Positions 35,902-45,545 of a stretch of 64,000 bases of DNA are shown one piece after another. The notes below the pieces were generated by a model, which was given only the letters and a program-made list of their open reading frames with translations, did no database searches and was not told where the DNA came from. The translations under genes were made by a program, and so were the position numbers. Position 1 is the stretch's first letter. Every line of letters starts with the position of its first letter. Source of the stretch: JABWCQ01 sp964530625. Its GTDB lineage: Bacteria; Electryoneota; RPQS01. The stretch spans positions 1 to 64,000 of the forward strand of contig CAZHAK010000014.1 in assembly GCA_964530625.1 (NCBI GenBank), read 5' to 3'.

Positions 35902-36375
35902 ATGACCATTTTAAGAATGATGATGTGTGTTTTGGCGTTTTGGGCAGCTCAAGTGATAGCGCAGGATACACCTCCGGTCGCTGCTTTTTTCCTCGGAAGC
36001 GGAAAACTCTGCGAGCACGGACTTGATAAGGGGTCACCTTTGCCGGATGGAACGGAGATTGAGGTATTTTGGGACTGGGATGAGAACGGTCCGGACGCGA
36101 AAGATCCGCAACCCATTGTGGGTGAAGAAGTCGGGCAGGCGAATTTCAATGTCTTCAAGATAAACAGCGCTGATCTTGGAGCCGAGGCAGGTCAATTTTT
36201 GTCGGATCCGATGTTTGTGATTGTCGGGGAGCTTCCCAAACCGTCTACGTACTATTTACGAGTGTGTTTGGAGTCCAAGCAACTGGTCAGTAATGTTGTA
36301 AAGCTTTCCTCCGGCTTAGCGGACTATGAGTTTGCCGAGTGGACGATCGAAACGACGCCTTGCAAGAAGAAATAG
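35902..36375 (+). CDS. Small secreted hypothetical protein
   Basis: This 157-residue protein has a signal peptide (MTILRMMMCVLAFWAAQVIAQ) and one beta-rich domain with two Cys that may pair (GKLCEHG and LRVCLES). I do not recognise a family. The start at 35902 is preferred to 35791 because GGAGCGGGA lies just upstream and the signal begins there. A terminator follows at 36395. The neighbouring secreted proteins suggest an envelope role, but nothing more specific can be said. Confidence 0.65.
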   Translation: MTILRMMMCVLAFWAAQVIAQDTPPVAAFFLGSGKLCEHGLDKGSPLPDGTEIEVFWDWDENGPDAKDPQPIVGEEVGQANFNVFKINSADLGAEAGQFLSDPMFVIVGELPKPSTYYLRVCLESKQLVSNVVKLSSGLADYEFAEWTIETTPCKKK

Positions 36376-36394
36376 AATGGCCTTGTCTCAATGA

Positions 36395-36425
36395 AAAGCC
36401 CGCGAGATTTTCGCGGGTTTTTTTA
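36395..36425 (+). terminator. Rho-independent terminator
   Basis: AAGCCCGCGA pairs with TCGCGGGTTT around GATTT, followed by a long T-run. Confidence 0.85.
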
Positions 36426-37403
36426 CATCTTCTTCCAGATTTCGAGAATCTTTAGCGGCAGTTCACTGCGCGCGCGCTGAAATTGGTGGGCAGAGTTTCC
36501 TTCCTTGACGCCGGCGGCGGCGCCTTTGTGACCATCACCGAGGTTTAGGAGTCTGACGATTTCTCCCATGTCCTTGCTATGTTCGACTTGCTGCATGTTG
36601 AGCGCAAGCGAGAGACTGACAGCGAGACTATGAGATTTGCGGCCCTGTCTGAAGACCGGTTTGATTTCGACGTAGCCCTTAGCCAGAGGATCCACGAGTC
36701 CGATCAGTTTCTTATCTATTCGCGCGGGTTGGCTGAAGGAAGTGGTATCAACGATGTATAACTCATTCCGGGTATCTTCGGGCAGCAGGAGCCGATACTT
36801 TTGGATATTTTCGAGCATCCGCTGTTCGGCTTCGCCGTAAGAGCGGGCACGTTCGATGATCAATGGCTGATTGGCGATTTCTTCAAGCGAAAAGTCGCGC
36901 ATGTCAAAGGCCAGCGACCTCAAGAATCCTGCGTGTTCATAGCGTGACGAGGACGAGCATTTGATGGCGCGGTCAATACGATTGGCGGGAGTATCGGCGC
37001 GCCAGTCGTCCAGCGAAGGATAGGAAAAGCTATCAATCAAGTCGGCGACATCTGCGAGTTGCGCATAGTCTTCAGGCAGCTCATCCTTTTCCGCGAAGTA
37101 GTCATAGATGACACGGACACAGGACGGCGCCTCTGCGAAGCGGCCCGGAATCGTCGCGGGGTCAATGCCGCGCAATTTAACTTCATCGAGGTTTCCGGAA
37201 TGATGATCAAACCACATGCCGCATTCTAGCGGATAGGGTAAGTCACAGACGATATCGGCAAGCGTGATCGGAATTTCAGCTTTGGCAATTGTGATGGGCC
37301 CTGCAAAACGAATGTCTGAGATGTCAAATCCCCACGAGAGCAAGGCGGCTCCGGCAATGCCGTCGAAATCATCGTGGGTGACAATGGAGGTGAGTTCGAT
37401 CAT
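36423..37403 (-). CDS. DHH-family phosphoesterase
   Basis: This 326-residue cytoplasmic protein carries the DHH superfamily metal motifs: THDDFDGI at residues 9-16 (motif I), FDHH near residue 68 (motif III) and GDGHKGAAAG near residue 300, equivalent to the GGH-x-x-A-A-G of DHHA1. These bind Mn and act on phosphodiesters, so nano-RNA, pAp, c-di-AMP or single-strand DNA are possible substrates; the exact one cannot be told. The start at 37403 is chosen because the upstream in-frame ATG would read through the terminator of the preceding gene. No strong ribosome site is visible. Confidence 0.82.
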   Translation of the reverse strand: MIELTSIVTHDDFDGIAGAALLSWGFDISDIRFAGPITIAKAEIPITLADIVCDLPYPLECGMWFDHHSGNLDEVKLRGIDPATIPGRFAEAPSCVRVIYDYFAEKDELPEDYAQLADVADLIDSFSYPSLDDWRADTPANRIDRAIKCSSSSRYEHAGFLRSLAFDMRDFSLEEIANQPLIIERARSYGEAEQRMLENIQKYRLLLPEDTRNELYIVDTTSFSQPARIDKKLIGLVDPLAKGYVEIKPVFRQGRKSHSLAVSLSLALNMQQVEHSKDMGEIVRLLNLGDGHKGAAAGVKEGNSAHQFQRARSELPLKILEIWKKM

Positions 37404-37416
37404 ATTAGAGTAAGTT

Positions 37417-37448
37417 AAAAAAGTGAGCCGCAAGATGACTCGCGGCTC
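37417..37448 (-). terminator. Terminator of the lipoprotein gene 37504-38022
   Basis: GAGCCGC (37425-37431) pairs with GCGGCTC (37442-37448) and on the minus strand runs into six Ts. Confidence 0.75.
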
Positions 37449-37503
37449 CACTATTGTGAAGATAGCTATGGGCTATCCACGCTCAGGGTCTCGGTGCGAC
37501 TGG

Positions 37504-38022
37504 TTAACCTCGCCCGCGACCGCGGCAGATTTCGCCCGCCGCATTCAAAGCGCGGTTTGCGGTATGGAAATACTCAAGCGCGCGGCGCGGTTCACCCGCA
37601 CGCAAGGCGCGCAGTCCATGACGAACCGCTTGCACGGCACCGTGTCCCAAGCGGCGTAGCTGTGGATCGTCATTGGTGGCCATGCATCTGCGCAAGGCGT
37701 GAAGCTGTTCATTCAAATGGCCGAGAATTCTGCGGAAATGCAGGCGAGTATTTTCGTCAAACATCGGCTGGTTGATGAATTCCCGAGTAAACTCAGCATT
37801 GAATTCGTGCGCGAGCATTTCGTCATTCGTTTGAACCGGATTGGGAACAACAATTGACATGTCGCTAAGCTCTTGCAGAGCCGCGCTCGGATTAACGGGC
37901 GCATCGGTTCCGATGACGTCAAAATTCAGAGACTCTTCGTTCGTTGACACGGACTTATCAGTCGAGCAGCCGATACTCAAGAGCAGAAATGCGGCAAGGC
38001 TTGCGGTGATTAGGAACTTCAT
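37504..38022 (-). CDS. Small alpha-helical lipoprotein
   Basis: This 172-residue protein has a lipobox (LLSIGC, Cys at residue 19) and a helical domain with many Arg, His and Leu (RRILGHLNEQLHALRRCMAT; LGHGAVQAVRHGLRALRAGEPRRALEYFHTANRAL). It ends with a basic CRGRGRG tail. AAGGAGGCTCC precedes the ATG. The helices resemble TPR-like or metal-resistance periplasmic helices, but I cannot assign a family. It has its own terminator. Confidence 0.7.
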   Translation of the reverse strand: MKFLITASLAAFLLLSIGCSTDKSVSTNEESLNFDVIGTDAPVNPSAALQELSDMSIVVPNPVQTNDEMLAHEFNAEFTREFINQPMFDENTRLHFRRILGHLNEQLHALRRCMATNDDPQLRRLGHGAVQAVRHGLRALRAGEPRRALEYFHTANRALNAAGEICRGRGRG

Positions 38023-38512
38023 GGAGCCTCCTTGTTTGTAACGTTGGATACAATCTATGTCAGGAATATGAAAAAATCAATCGTTTCGCCGAAGGGAGAG
38101 ATTTTCGCGCTGAATCTCAAGATAGTAGAAAGCTACCGCTAAGAAAAGGAAGCGAATATCATTCCAATCGACTAAAGGGCTATTATTAAACAACATAGAA
38201 CTTGACAGACCTATCAGGCGCGCAAGGGATTTACGCGAGTGTGAATCAGGTGCACAGTCTTGGCTCTATTCCGGAGCAGGGCACGGCAGTTGCACCCATG
38301 CTCTTTCTTGCCGGAAATGCTATCAATTTTTCATGGAAGATAAACAAATAGGTTTGTATATTGACAGTCCGCTCGTACGAACAGGCATAACCTTGTTGCA
38401 CGCGGGTATTGAACAAAAGAACTCATTTCTGGATTGATTATTAACCGAATGACAATATGGCTCATCTGTGCCCAAGCAGGCCATGTCATGATGACCTTAC
38501 AGAGGAGGGCAT
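38023..38512. other. Intergenic region with sigma-54 promoter
   Basis: I see no supported gene. It contains the promoter at 38279-38294 and two lone TTGACA hexamers (38203 and 38361) without convincing -10 partners. Confidence 0.5.
38279..38294 (+). promoter_or_regulatory. Sigma-54 promoter for the GT-C gene at 38513
   Basis: GGGCACG-GCAG-TTGCA matches eleven of twelve consensus positions, with GG (38280-38281) and GC (38292-38293) ten bases apart. Transcription would start near 38305, giving a leader of about 210 nt. An almost identical element faces the gene 40249-43035. Confidence 0.6.
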
Positions 38513-40177
38513 TTGACTAAGGAACGAAGCCGCTGGACGGACTTACTCTTCCTCACCGGCTTGTGGGCCATCATGGCTTGGATCGCGAATCCGATCGGTG
38601 ATTTTCCGCTAAACGACGACTGGGTCTATGGAGTATCTGTCAAGGCACTGGTCGAAAATGGTCAGGTGTATTTTTTGACGGAGTGGGCGTGTAAGACTCT
38701 TGTCGCTCATGTTTTGTGGGGTGCGCTGTTCTGTTTACCTTTCGGTTTTTCTTACACAGCGCTCCACATTTCGCAGTTGGCCGCGGGGATATTGGGCGTG
38801 CTGGGTGTTTATTGGCTCTGCCTTGAATTGGGTGCATCCCGCCGGACATCGCTGATTTGCGCGCTGACGTTGCTCGTGAATCCACTCTATTTTCAATTGT
38901 CCAATTCATTCATGACGGACGTCGCGTTTGTAGCCTTTTGTGCTTTGGGTTTGTTGTTGCTTACCAAAGGGATCGTCAGAACACAGTCATTTTACTCCGT
39001 ATTCGGCTGGATCGTAGTCGGGATTGCCATCTGGGTGCGTGAATTGTCGTTGATGATTCCGGCGGGGTATGCCGTTTTTCAGGTTTACCGTTCGGGTTTT
39101 GGATTAAAGTCTCTTTACCGTGCAGCACGACCTGCGATCATCTTCATTGCGCTCCTCATCGTACATCAGTTTGTGATGGTTCCGTTGTTCGGGTTTCCAA
39201 ATCTGAACAATCCGCGAACGACTTCTGCGCTGAAACATCTGATCAAGGATCCGCTGCAATTCGTGTTTGACACAACGAGCCGGACGGCGATCTTATTGAT
39301 GTACGCGGGCTTGTTCGCGCTGCCGATGTTGATTTGGTTTCGTATCTCCTTGAAAAAATTCCTGACGGCTCTCGAACGCAAAGTGATGAATTACACGGTC
39401 GGCGCATTTCTGGCGCTGTCCGGTGTGACGATGATTGCGATGGGCAGACTGATGCCTTTGGGAAGGAACTCGCTGTTTGACTTTGGTCTTGGGCCGGCGA
39501 CGCTTCGCGATGTTTATTTGCTCAAGCTGCCGAACTTGCCGACTGCGCCCACTTGGTTTTGGGCGATCGTGACGGCGGCGAGTGTTTGGGGTGGCGCTCA
39601 GGTTTTGAAATACGTCGTGCTGGCGATCATGCGAATTTGGGAACGGGACGCAACAAAACGTCAGGACACGACTCGCGGGCTGCTGATATTTTTTCTCAGT
39701 ATGTCGCTGCTCTATGCCGCCGTGGTTATTGCCAGCATGTACTATGATCGCTATTTGACTATCTACCTTCCGTTGGTGGCCGCGCTGTGTGTCTTGTTGG
39801 GTGGCGAACTGGCCACAGTCTCACGAGTGCGCTACGCAGGGACGGTTGCGGTGCTTAGCTTGTACGGACTGTTTGGTACATTGGCCACACATGACTACAT
39901 GTCATGGAATAGAGTAAAATGGGAAGTAGTCCGTGACCTAAACGGCCCGATGAACATTCCGCCGAACAAAATAGACGCGGGGTATGAAGTCAACGTGACC
40001 CTGTTGTTTGATATCGGCAAGTCAACGGATCCAAATAAGAGTTGGTGGTGGGTTGACGATGACGAATACATCGTCGCGTTCGGACCGATACCGGGTTATG
40101 AGATCATTGAACGGAGGCCGTTCCCGAATTACTTGTATCGAGACGATACCGCGATTTGTGTCTTGAAACGGTTGTGA
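38513..40177 (+). CDS. GT-C (ArnT/PMT-like) glycosyltransferase
   Basis: This 554-residue protein has about eleven membrane segments. The first loop is DFPLNDDWVYGVSVKALVENG, with the Asp-Asp pair of the PMT/ArnT family (GT39/GT83-like), which transfers a sugar from a polyprenyl phosphate donor to an envelope acceptor. A periplasmic tail (about residue 470 on) is soluble. The start is TTG at 38513, supported by GAGGAGGG nine bases upstream. A sigma-54 promoter lies about 220 bp upstream, and a terminator follows at 40197. Confidence 0.8.
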   Translation: MTKERSRWTDLLFLTGLWAIMAWIANPIGDFPLNDDWVYGVSVKALVENGQVYFLTEWACKTLVAHVLWGALFCLPFGFSYTALHISQLAAGILGVLGVYWLCLELGASRRTSLICALTLLVNPLYFQLSNSFMTDVAFVAFCALGLLLLTKGIVRTQSFYSVFGWIVVGIAIWVRELSLMIPAGYAVFQVYRSGFGLKSLYRAARPAIIFIALLIVHQFVMVPLFGFPNLNNPRTTSALKHLIKDPLQFVFDTTSRTAILLMYAGLFALPMLIWFRISLKKFLTALERKVMNYTVGAFLALSGVTMIAMGRLMPLGRNSLFDFGLGPATLRDVYLLKLPNLPTAPTWFWAIVTAASVWGGAQVLKYVVLAIMRIWERDATKRQDTTRGLLIFFLSMSLLYAAVVIASMYYDRYLTIYLPLVAALCVLLGGELATVSRVRYAGTVAVLSLYGLFGTLATHDYMSWNRVKWEVVRDLNGPMNIPPNKIDAGYEVNVTLLFDIGKSTDPNKSWWWVDDDEYIVAFGPIPGYEIIERRPFPNYLYRDDTAICVLKRL

Positions 40178-40196
40178 AGTTTGCTATACAAATTAC

Positions 40197-40227
40197 GAAA
40201 GGGGATGCCGCGCGGCATCCCCTTTCT
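40197..40227. terminator. Terminator between convergent genes
   Basis: AAAGGGGATGCCG pairs with CGGCATCCCCTTT around a short loop. The flanks are A- and T-rich enough to work both ways. Confidence 0.8.
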
Positions 40228-40248
40228 GATTGCTCAAAAGCTACTGAC

Positions 40249-43035
40249 TTACTTCTTGGGAACTGTTTTGGCCGTTCCGATATTCTCGCTCCGTATCGGC
40301 AGAACGACTAACTGCGAGACAGAGAGGTCGCGAAAAATAGCTGGATCGAGGTAGAACTGGGTTTGTCCGCTTGGAACATTTGCGACGATAGTCTGATTCC
40401 TCCGGGAAAGATCAAGCTGTTCCATCCAGTGCACCTCGTAGCCTTTTGCGCCCTCAACTTCGGGCCATTCGATCAGGCGACCATTGACAACCGGCACAAT
40501 CGCGGTATTGTTTACGCGCGGATCGAGTTCGCTGTTGGGATTTGACTCGGGCAAAAATGAGCTGAAAACTTTTGAAGGAGCATCAGGGGGCAAACGCCTT
40601 GTTTGACTGCGATGATCGGTTGCGCTGAAATAGTACTCGATACTTGTGGCATTGACCGGCGGCACGAGCGCGGATCTGTAGGTGCGTTGGCCATATAGGG
40701 TCGGCGTCACGGTTGTCCAGTTCCCGCCAGGCAGGAATCTATAGACCAGATACTTCGCGGTGAGGCTGATAGGATCAGACAGGCCGAAGGAGTCTGTCCA
40801 CATTTCCGCGGAGATAAACACCGTATCTGGCCGCGCAGAATATCTGGGCGGGTTATGCAGGTAGAAGGGACCGAAGTTCCAACCGAGACTCGAGAGATCC
40901 AACATGCTTTGATAGGAGCCAAGAGACCAAGAGTATATGGAGAAGCCTGTGCAGTTAGCGGCTCTCCGCGCAGCGGCGGCACCGTCAACAGCCTTTCGAA
41001 AGGGGTTGTCTCCCACGTACGCCAGGACTGCGGAGTGGCCGTTGTTGTTGAAGTACCGGAAGCTCGAATCCATATTCATACTGTAGTCGGTCATGACCAT
41101 CATTTCCAGCAATGGGCTGGTTTGTTGTAAGGCTCCGATGGTCCACGGGGACGTTGTGACGGGGTGGCAGCGATTGTCTTTAACCCAAACATCAAATGGA
41201 TCGCCATAGCTTCGGACAGGCATGCCCGGCCTGCGCCCTTGAACAATCTGATACAATTGATTAACATGTGACCCTACAAGCTGCCCAGGGGTCATTCCGC
41301 GGCTCAAGCAATTCTGATCATATCCTGCCAACGTGACCTCGTTGATGTGAATCTTGATTCCGTCCGGGGCAAGTGTGGAATCGAGCGCGCGGATTTGCCG
41401 TTGATAGTGGGCCAGGGGTTCGAGCATACTCCAGCAGACTGTTTCACGCCCACCTTGGAACAGAAGGGCAGTGGACCAATCGACGGTCACTTGACTTCCT
41501 GCTGACAGCGCACCGCCGCTTATTCTGGTAAAGCGTGGACTTGCGATATAGTTTGTGTAGGAGTTGGGAGAGGTTTCCGAGATAAAATAATCCACGTTCT
41601 CGGTCATCAGAATCTGACCCGGCTGCTTATAGACCCGTACGGGGGTGTCTGGGCGCCGCAGCATGTTAAGCGGGCCGGCATTCTCGATGGAGATATCGTC
41701 AATCCAAAGCGTACCGGAAGAATATTCTTCGGGGCCGATCCAGAGGGATGCTGTGTCGACGTTGCAGGTAGAAAAGTCTCCCACGAACTCGGTCCAGCCT
41801 GTAGTTGAGGGAACAGAATTTCTACCGTTGACAAAGTGATTGTTCACAGGGTCGTCACCAAGCACAAGCAGTCTGATTTTGCCACTGAAATTTGAGGTCC
41901 TGTACCAGAAACGCAGCCGCATCATCCGGTTCCTGCCGAAGTGCATCCGATGGTGCACGGTACGATCCGAGCCGTAGTCAGCGGTCATGTTCGGCCAGCA
42001 AAGCGATGAGGCGCCGGAGTGCTTTTGCACTGCATCGCGCGCAATAAGTGCATAGCTTGAGGCCGGATACATCGTCCAATTGTTCGGCACGTTGCCCGTG
42101 AAGGATTCGAAACCGCCGTTGGCCACGGTGATGCCGTAGGACGCGGCGGCAAAATTAAGGCTTGGGATAGTCATGGGCATTCCGACGATGGGCAAGCCTT
42201 CTTGCCAGCTCTTTTCGGCAACACGCAACGCGGTTAGATCCGTTCCGAAGGTGAGAAACTGGCCTCTTCGAGCGAGCTTTTGTCTCAGCAGTAATGCGTG
42301 TGTCCACGCGAAATCGCTGCGGACCTCATTGCCACCGTCTGGATCATTCCATTCAATCTCGTCCATTTTACAACTGTACGCCCAGTTAAACAGCGAATCA
42401 CAGTATTCATATTGCGACTGGATGCGCACGGACGAATTGACGGTGCAAATTCGCTTGGGGAAGTCCGGCCAATCTCGCACATAAGCACGGTCGACGGTTG
42501 TTTGACCAAAGGCTTCGCCCATGAGCTTTCTAAGTGTGAATAGCCCCCACTGCAATCCTAACTGATCATAGCCCGCCAGAAACGTGTTATGTTCTCCGAT
42601 AAGGAGTTGATACTCTTCTTCATGCGTCAGCACTCCGAGTCCGGGGATTTGCGAGGCGAGCAACGAATCAACAAGAGCCGGGAAACGGGCTGGTGTTCCT
42701 ACCCACAAAGAGTACTCGTCACCGCTCCAATCTGAATAAGGAACGACTACAGGCGGGATGCCCATTGCACCAGTCAGGACTGCGATAATCTCGTTGCGAA
42801 CGTTTGCTTCGATAGGCGTGGGGGTGTCGGGCATCACCAAAGTCAGCGCGCCGTCAAGAATCACAGGAGCAGCGGCGAGCATGCCCATCTGCTGTGGGCG
42901 AGGTTTTACATCCACGAGACCTGCTCCGGCGCTTGAAACCAAGAGCATCAAAGCGGCGCACGTGACATGGCACAGGCCTTTTGTCAGCAATATGCGCAAC
43001 AGGCGCGGAAGAGTAAGTCGCGAAGCAAATAGCAT
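40249..43035 (-). CDS. GH20-like glycoside hydrolase with carbohydrate-binding domain
   Basis: This 928-residue secreted protein has an N-terminal membrane/signal segment. Residues about 45-170 resemble the N-terminal domain of beta-hexosaminidases (EEYQLLIGEHNTFLAGYDQLGLQWGLFTLRKLM). The catalytic barrel follows (DFPKRICTVN... CKMDEIEWND). Inserted near residues 305-470 is a beta-sandwich carbohydrate-binding-like domain (FRFWYRT/WIDDISIENAG type). The family's Asp-Glu catalytic pair seems replaced by Asn-Glu in HINEVTLAGYD near residue 575, so activity is uncertain. The C-terminus carries Ig/FN3-like domains. It likely acts on a GlcNAc- or GalNAc-containing glycan. A sigma-54-like promoter lies upstream on the same strand. 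No strong ribosome site supports 43035. Confidence 0.6.
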   Translation of the reverse strand: MLFASRLTLPRLLRILLTKGLCHVTCAALMLLVSSAGAGLVDVKPRPQQMGMLAAAPVILDGALTLVMPDTPTPIEANVRNEIIAVLTGAMGIPPVVVPYSDWSGDEYSLWVGTPARFPALVDSLLASQIPGLGVLTHEEEYQLLIGEHNTFLAGYDQLGLQWGLFTLRKLMGEAFGQTTVDRAYVRDWPDFPKRICTVNSSVRIQSQYEYCDSLFNWAYSCKMDEIEWNDPDGGNEVRSDFAWTHALLLRQKLARRGQFLTFGTDLTALRVAEKSWQEGLPIVGMPMTIPSLNFAAASYGITVANGGFESFTGNVPNNWTMYPASSYALIARDAVQKHSGASSLCWPNMTADYGSDRTVHHRMHFGRNRMMRLRFWYRTSNFSGKIRLLVLGDDPVNNHFVNGRNSVPSTTGWTEFVGDFSTCNVDTASLWIGPEEYSSGTLWIDDISIENAGPLNMLRRPDTPVRVYKQPGQILMTENVDYFISETSPNSYTNYIASPRFTRISGGALSAGSQVTVDWSTALLFQGGRETVCWSMLEPLAHYQRQIRALDSTLAPDGIKIHINEVTLAGYDQNCLSRGMTPGQLVGSHVNQLYQIVQGRRPGMPVRSYGDPFDVWVKDNRCHPVTTSPWTIGALQQTSPLLEMMVMTDYSMNMDSSFRYFNNNGHSAVLAYVGDNPFRKAVDGAAAARRAANCTGFSIYSWSLGSYQSMLDLSSLGWNFGPFYLHNPPRYSARPDTVFISAEMWTDSFGLSDPISLTAKYLVYRFLPGGNWTTVTPTLYGQRTYRSALVPPVNATSIEYYFSATDHRSQTRRLPPDAPSKVFSSFLPESNPNSELDPRVNNTAIVPVVNGRLIEWPEVEGAKGYEVHWMEQLDLSRRNQTIVANVPSGQTQFYLDPAIFRDLSVSQLVVLPIRSENIGTAKTVPKK

Positions 43036-43759
43036 AAGAAGACGTTGATCTAAAGATAAAAGTGGTTAACTACCCAGTGTAGCGATGCGCAATGTCTCAG
43101 GTGCAAGCACTATCCGTAGATAATATACAAACATATCCGTGGAAGTCTACGGTAGGCACGCGAAAGAAAATACTCACTATAATGTTGAATACCTGCAACT
43201 GCTGTGCCTATGACAAGGGGGATGTTGGGATGAAAGCATGAATTTTGACGATGGTAGGTAACCGAAAAGTCATAGGAATCAGGCATTTTAAGGCAAACGA
43301 GCACGGTCCACTACCTAAATGTTAAACAGACGTTCAAGAAGAGTCGAAGTAAGCATGCCTAATCCTACAACTGGTACAGAAAATGGGGGCAAACCATTTG
43401 GAACCACGTTGGGTTATGCCATGCGCGTGCAGCACTGCCAATCGAGACCAAGTGACTACCAAATTGTGGCTGTTCGGTCTGGGATGCATGGCTCGTTCGA
43501 GGCCTCTTATTTTCTGTGTTCCATGAGAATCTAGGCCACGACACCCCTAGCAAGAGGCAACATTTCAAGCCTATGACACCCCAAATTCAAGAACGGTGTA
43601 AAGAAGAGTAGTGGATCCTGTGCAAAACGTAGAAGAAACAGGGATTTGAGTGGACACATACGGAACACATTATGTTAACAAAAATTTATCTCTTTCGGTC
43701 AGAGAACTTTGGTGTCGTCTTCAAGCTGGCAGTACCAAGAGTTTTTTCGTATCTTAGAT
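43036..43759. other. Intergenic region between divergent genes
   Basis: I see no supported gene in about 720 bp. A plus-strand frame at 43319-43534 has no ribosome site or family features. The region contains the minus-strand sigma-54 element at 43195-43209. Confidence 0.5.
43195..43209 (-). promoter_or_regulatory. Sigma-54 promoter for the GH20-like gene
   Basis: On the minus strand AGGCACA-GCAG-TTGCA has GG (43208-43207) and GC (43196-43195) ten bases apart and matches ten of twelve consensus bases. It shares GGCAC-x-GCAG-TTGCA with the element at 38280. The leader would be about 150 nt. Confidence 0.5.
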
Positions 43760-43803
43760 GGCTGGCTGATGGCTTAGCCCAGCCGTGCCATTGCCGGGCA
43801 CGG
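43759..43803 (+). promoter_or_regulatory. Inverted repeats upstream of the sigma-54 activator gene
   Basis: CCGTGCC (43783-43789) and GGCACGG (43797-43803) form an inverted repeat. Just before it GGCTGG and CCAGCC pair. TGGCTGG-CTGA-TGGCT (43759-43774) is a weak sigma-54-like match. The site lies 40-80 bp before the gene and may be autoregulatory. Confidence 0.35.
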
Positions 43804-43840
43804 GAAATTTGTTTTGACATCGACACACAGGGATTCTATC

Positions 43841-45397
43841 GTGAGCCGTATCATGAGCCCCATGAAAGCCCTTCAGCACAACGTAACTCAGGCTAGGAAT
43901 GCGGCCTGTTCGCGGGAGCAGTGCCTCATTCTCGAGAGTCCGTGCGTTTGTGTAATGAGCGGAGGTTTTCAAAGTTGTTTTTGCGAGAATGCACAGACGC
44001 TTTTTGGTAGTATTGACCGTCTAGCAGAAATGAGTATCGCCGCATTGGAAAGACAGTTCGACAGTCGACTCAGCGGAGATTACGCTTGGTTAAAACGGGA
44101 ACTACGCAGCCAGATAGAAACGGTGCTGAGGTTTGCAGCCGAAGGGGATGCGACTCTGCTGGCCTTGCGCCTCGCAGAGGCCGGAGTGCGTTGCCGGAAC
44201 TTGGGAATTCCACTTGAACACGCGGTCGCCTCGGGCCCAATCTTTGTAGAAAGCTGTCTGAAAGTCCTTGGTGAAGAAGGGCGAATCAGCGAGGAGTTGC
44301 GCACGGCATTTGTCGCGATGACGCGGATTGATCATCGCCGACAGGATGAGCTGCTCAAAGCCTATTGTTCCGCGGAAAGTCGGCGTAACCCGAAGACGGC
44401 GGAGAGCGCTGGATGGCAAGGCGGAGTGAAGCGGTCTTCGAAAGGGGAGCGTGATCACCTGTGCGGTCTCGTCGGTTCTTCGGCTCCCATGCAGGAAATC
44501 TACAGCGAAATCGAGGATTGTTCTCGCAGCCGTGAGACCGTCTTTGTCGTGGGAGAAAGTGGAACCGGCAAGGAGCTGGTGGCACGCGCGATACATCTCT
44601 GCAGCGGTGACCCGCCCGAGCGATGGGTGCCCGTGAATTGCGCATCCATGCAGCCGCAGATGATGGTGGCCTTACTCTCTGGCCACCGAAAGGGTGCTTT
44701 CACGGGAGCGCTGGAAAGCCGCATCGGGTTGGTGAGAAGCGCCGAGGGAGGTACGCTCTACCTCGATGAGATCACAGAAATGACGGCGGAATCTCAGGCG
44801 GCTCTGTTGCGTGTCATCCAGGAACACAGCGTTCTGCCAATTGGTGAGTCACGCGAGATTCCGGTCAAGGTTCGGATTGTCGCCAGCACCAACCAGCTCC
44901 CCGAGCGATCCATGGGCGAGGGCAAGTTACGACGCGACCTATACTATCGACTGCAGAGGCTGGTTGTGGAGGTCCCCCCGCTGCGCAACCATCTCGAGGA
45001 TGTACCACAACTCGTTTGTAGTTTCACCGAAAAGTGGCGAGTCGCTAATCGAACAGAAAAGTGTCCGATGTTTTCGGCATCGGCCATGACCCGGTTGTTG
45101 CAGCATGACTGGCAAGGCAATGTCCGCGAACTTGAAAACGTAGTCTTTGCGGCCTGTTCCTTCGCTGGCAAATCAGTGATTGAAGCGCAGGATATTGAGG
45201 CCCGTCTCAGCAAGTTGGAGGAGCTCTCCGATCTGACAGTTGGCGCACCGATAGGCCTGCGGGAGGCCGAGCGCGTCACCATCATCCGGGCATTGCAGAT
45301 CACTTCGGGCAACAAATCACAGGCCGCAAGGTTACTCGGTCTTTCACGGAAGCAGCTCTACGTGAAACTGAAACGGTATCATCTCAGCGAACCATGA
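43841..45397 (+). CDS. Sigma-54-dependent transcriptional activator with Cys-rich N-terminus
   Basis: This protein of about 518 residues has a short Cys-rich head (six Cys: AACSREQC, SPCVCV, SCFC), then a helical sensor-like region (about 50-190, resembling RsbRD-N-type domains). An AAA+ domain follows with Walker A GESGTGKE near residue 237, the sigma-54 loop GAFTGA near 285, Walker B GGTLYLDEI and R-finger RRDLYYRL. It ends in a Fis-type helix-turn-helix (NKSQAARLLGLSRKQLYVKLKRY). It should open sigma-54 promoters in response to a signal, perhaps redox or metal through the Cys cluster (inferred). GTG at 43841 is chosen because AGGGA lies eight bases upstream; TTG 43814 and ATG 43853 are alternatives. 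It stands directly before the oxidoreductase operon. Confidence 0.88.
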   Translation: MSRIMSPMKALQHNVTQARNAACSREQCLILESPCVCVMSGGFQSCFCENAQTLFGSIDRLAEMSIAALERQFDSRLSGDYAWLKRELRSQIETVLRFAAEGDATLLALRLAEAGVRCRNLGIPLEHAVASGPIFVESCLKVLGEEGRISEELRTAFVAMTRIDHRRQDELLKAYCSAESRRNPKTAESAGWQGGVKRSSKGERDHLCGLVGSSAPMQEIYSEIEDCSRSRETVFVVGESGTGKELVARAIHLCSGDPPERWVPVNCASMQPQMMVALLSGHRKGAFTGALESRIGLVRSAEGGTLYLDEITEMTAESQAALLRVIQEHSVLPIGESREIPVKVRIVASTNQLPERSMGEGKLRRDLYYRLQRLVVEVPPLRNHLEDVPQLVCSFTEKWRVANRTEKCPMFSASAMTRLLQHDWQGNVRELENVVFAACSFAGKSVIEAQDIEARLSKLEELSDLTVGAPIGLREAERVTIIRALQITSGNKSQAARLLGLSRKQLYVKLKRYHLSEP

Positions 45398-45545
45398 TCG
45401 CGTCACTTTAAGTTACACCATGCGAAAAGTCGCCTCAGAATTTTCGGTCGATTCATTTCCTGAAACATTAATAATTTACGATCCTCCGTACCAGATTTAA
45501 GCATAAAAGATGTTACAATAAGTTACAGATAGTACACTCGTAAAT

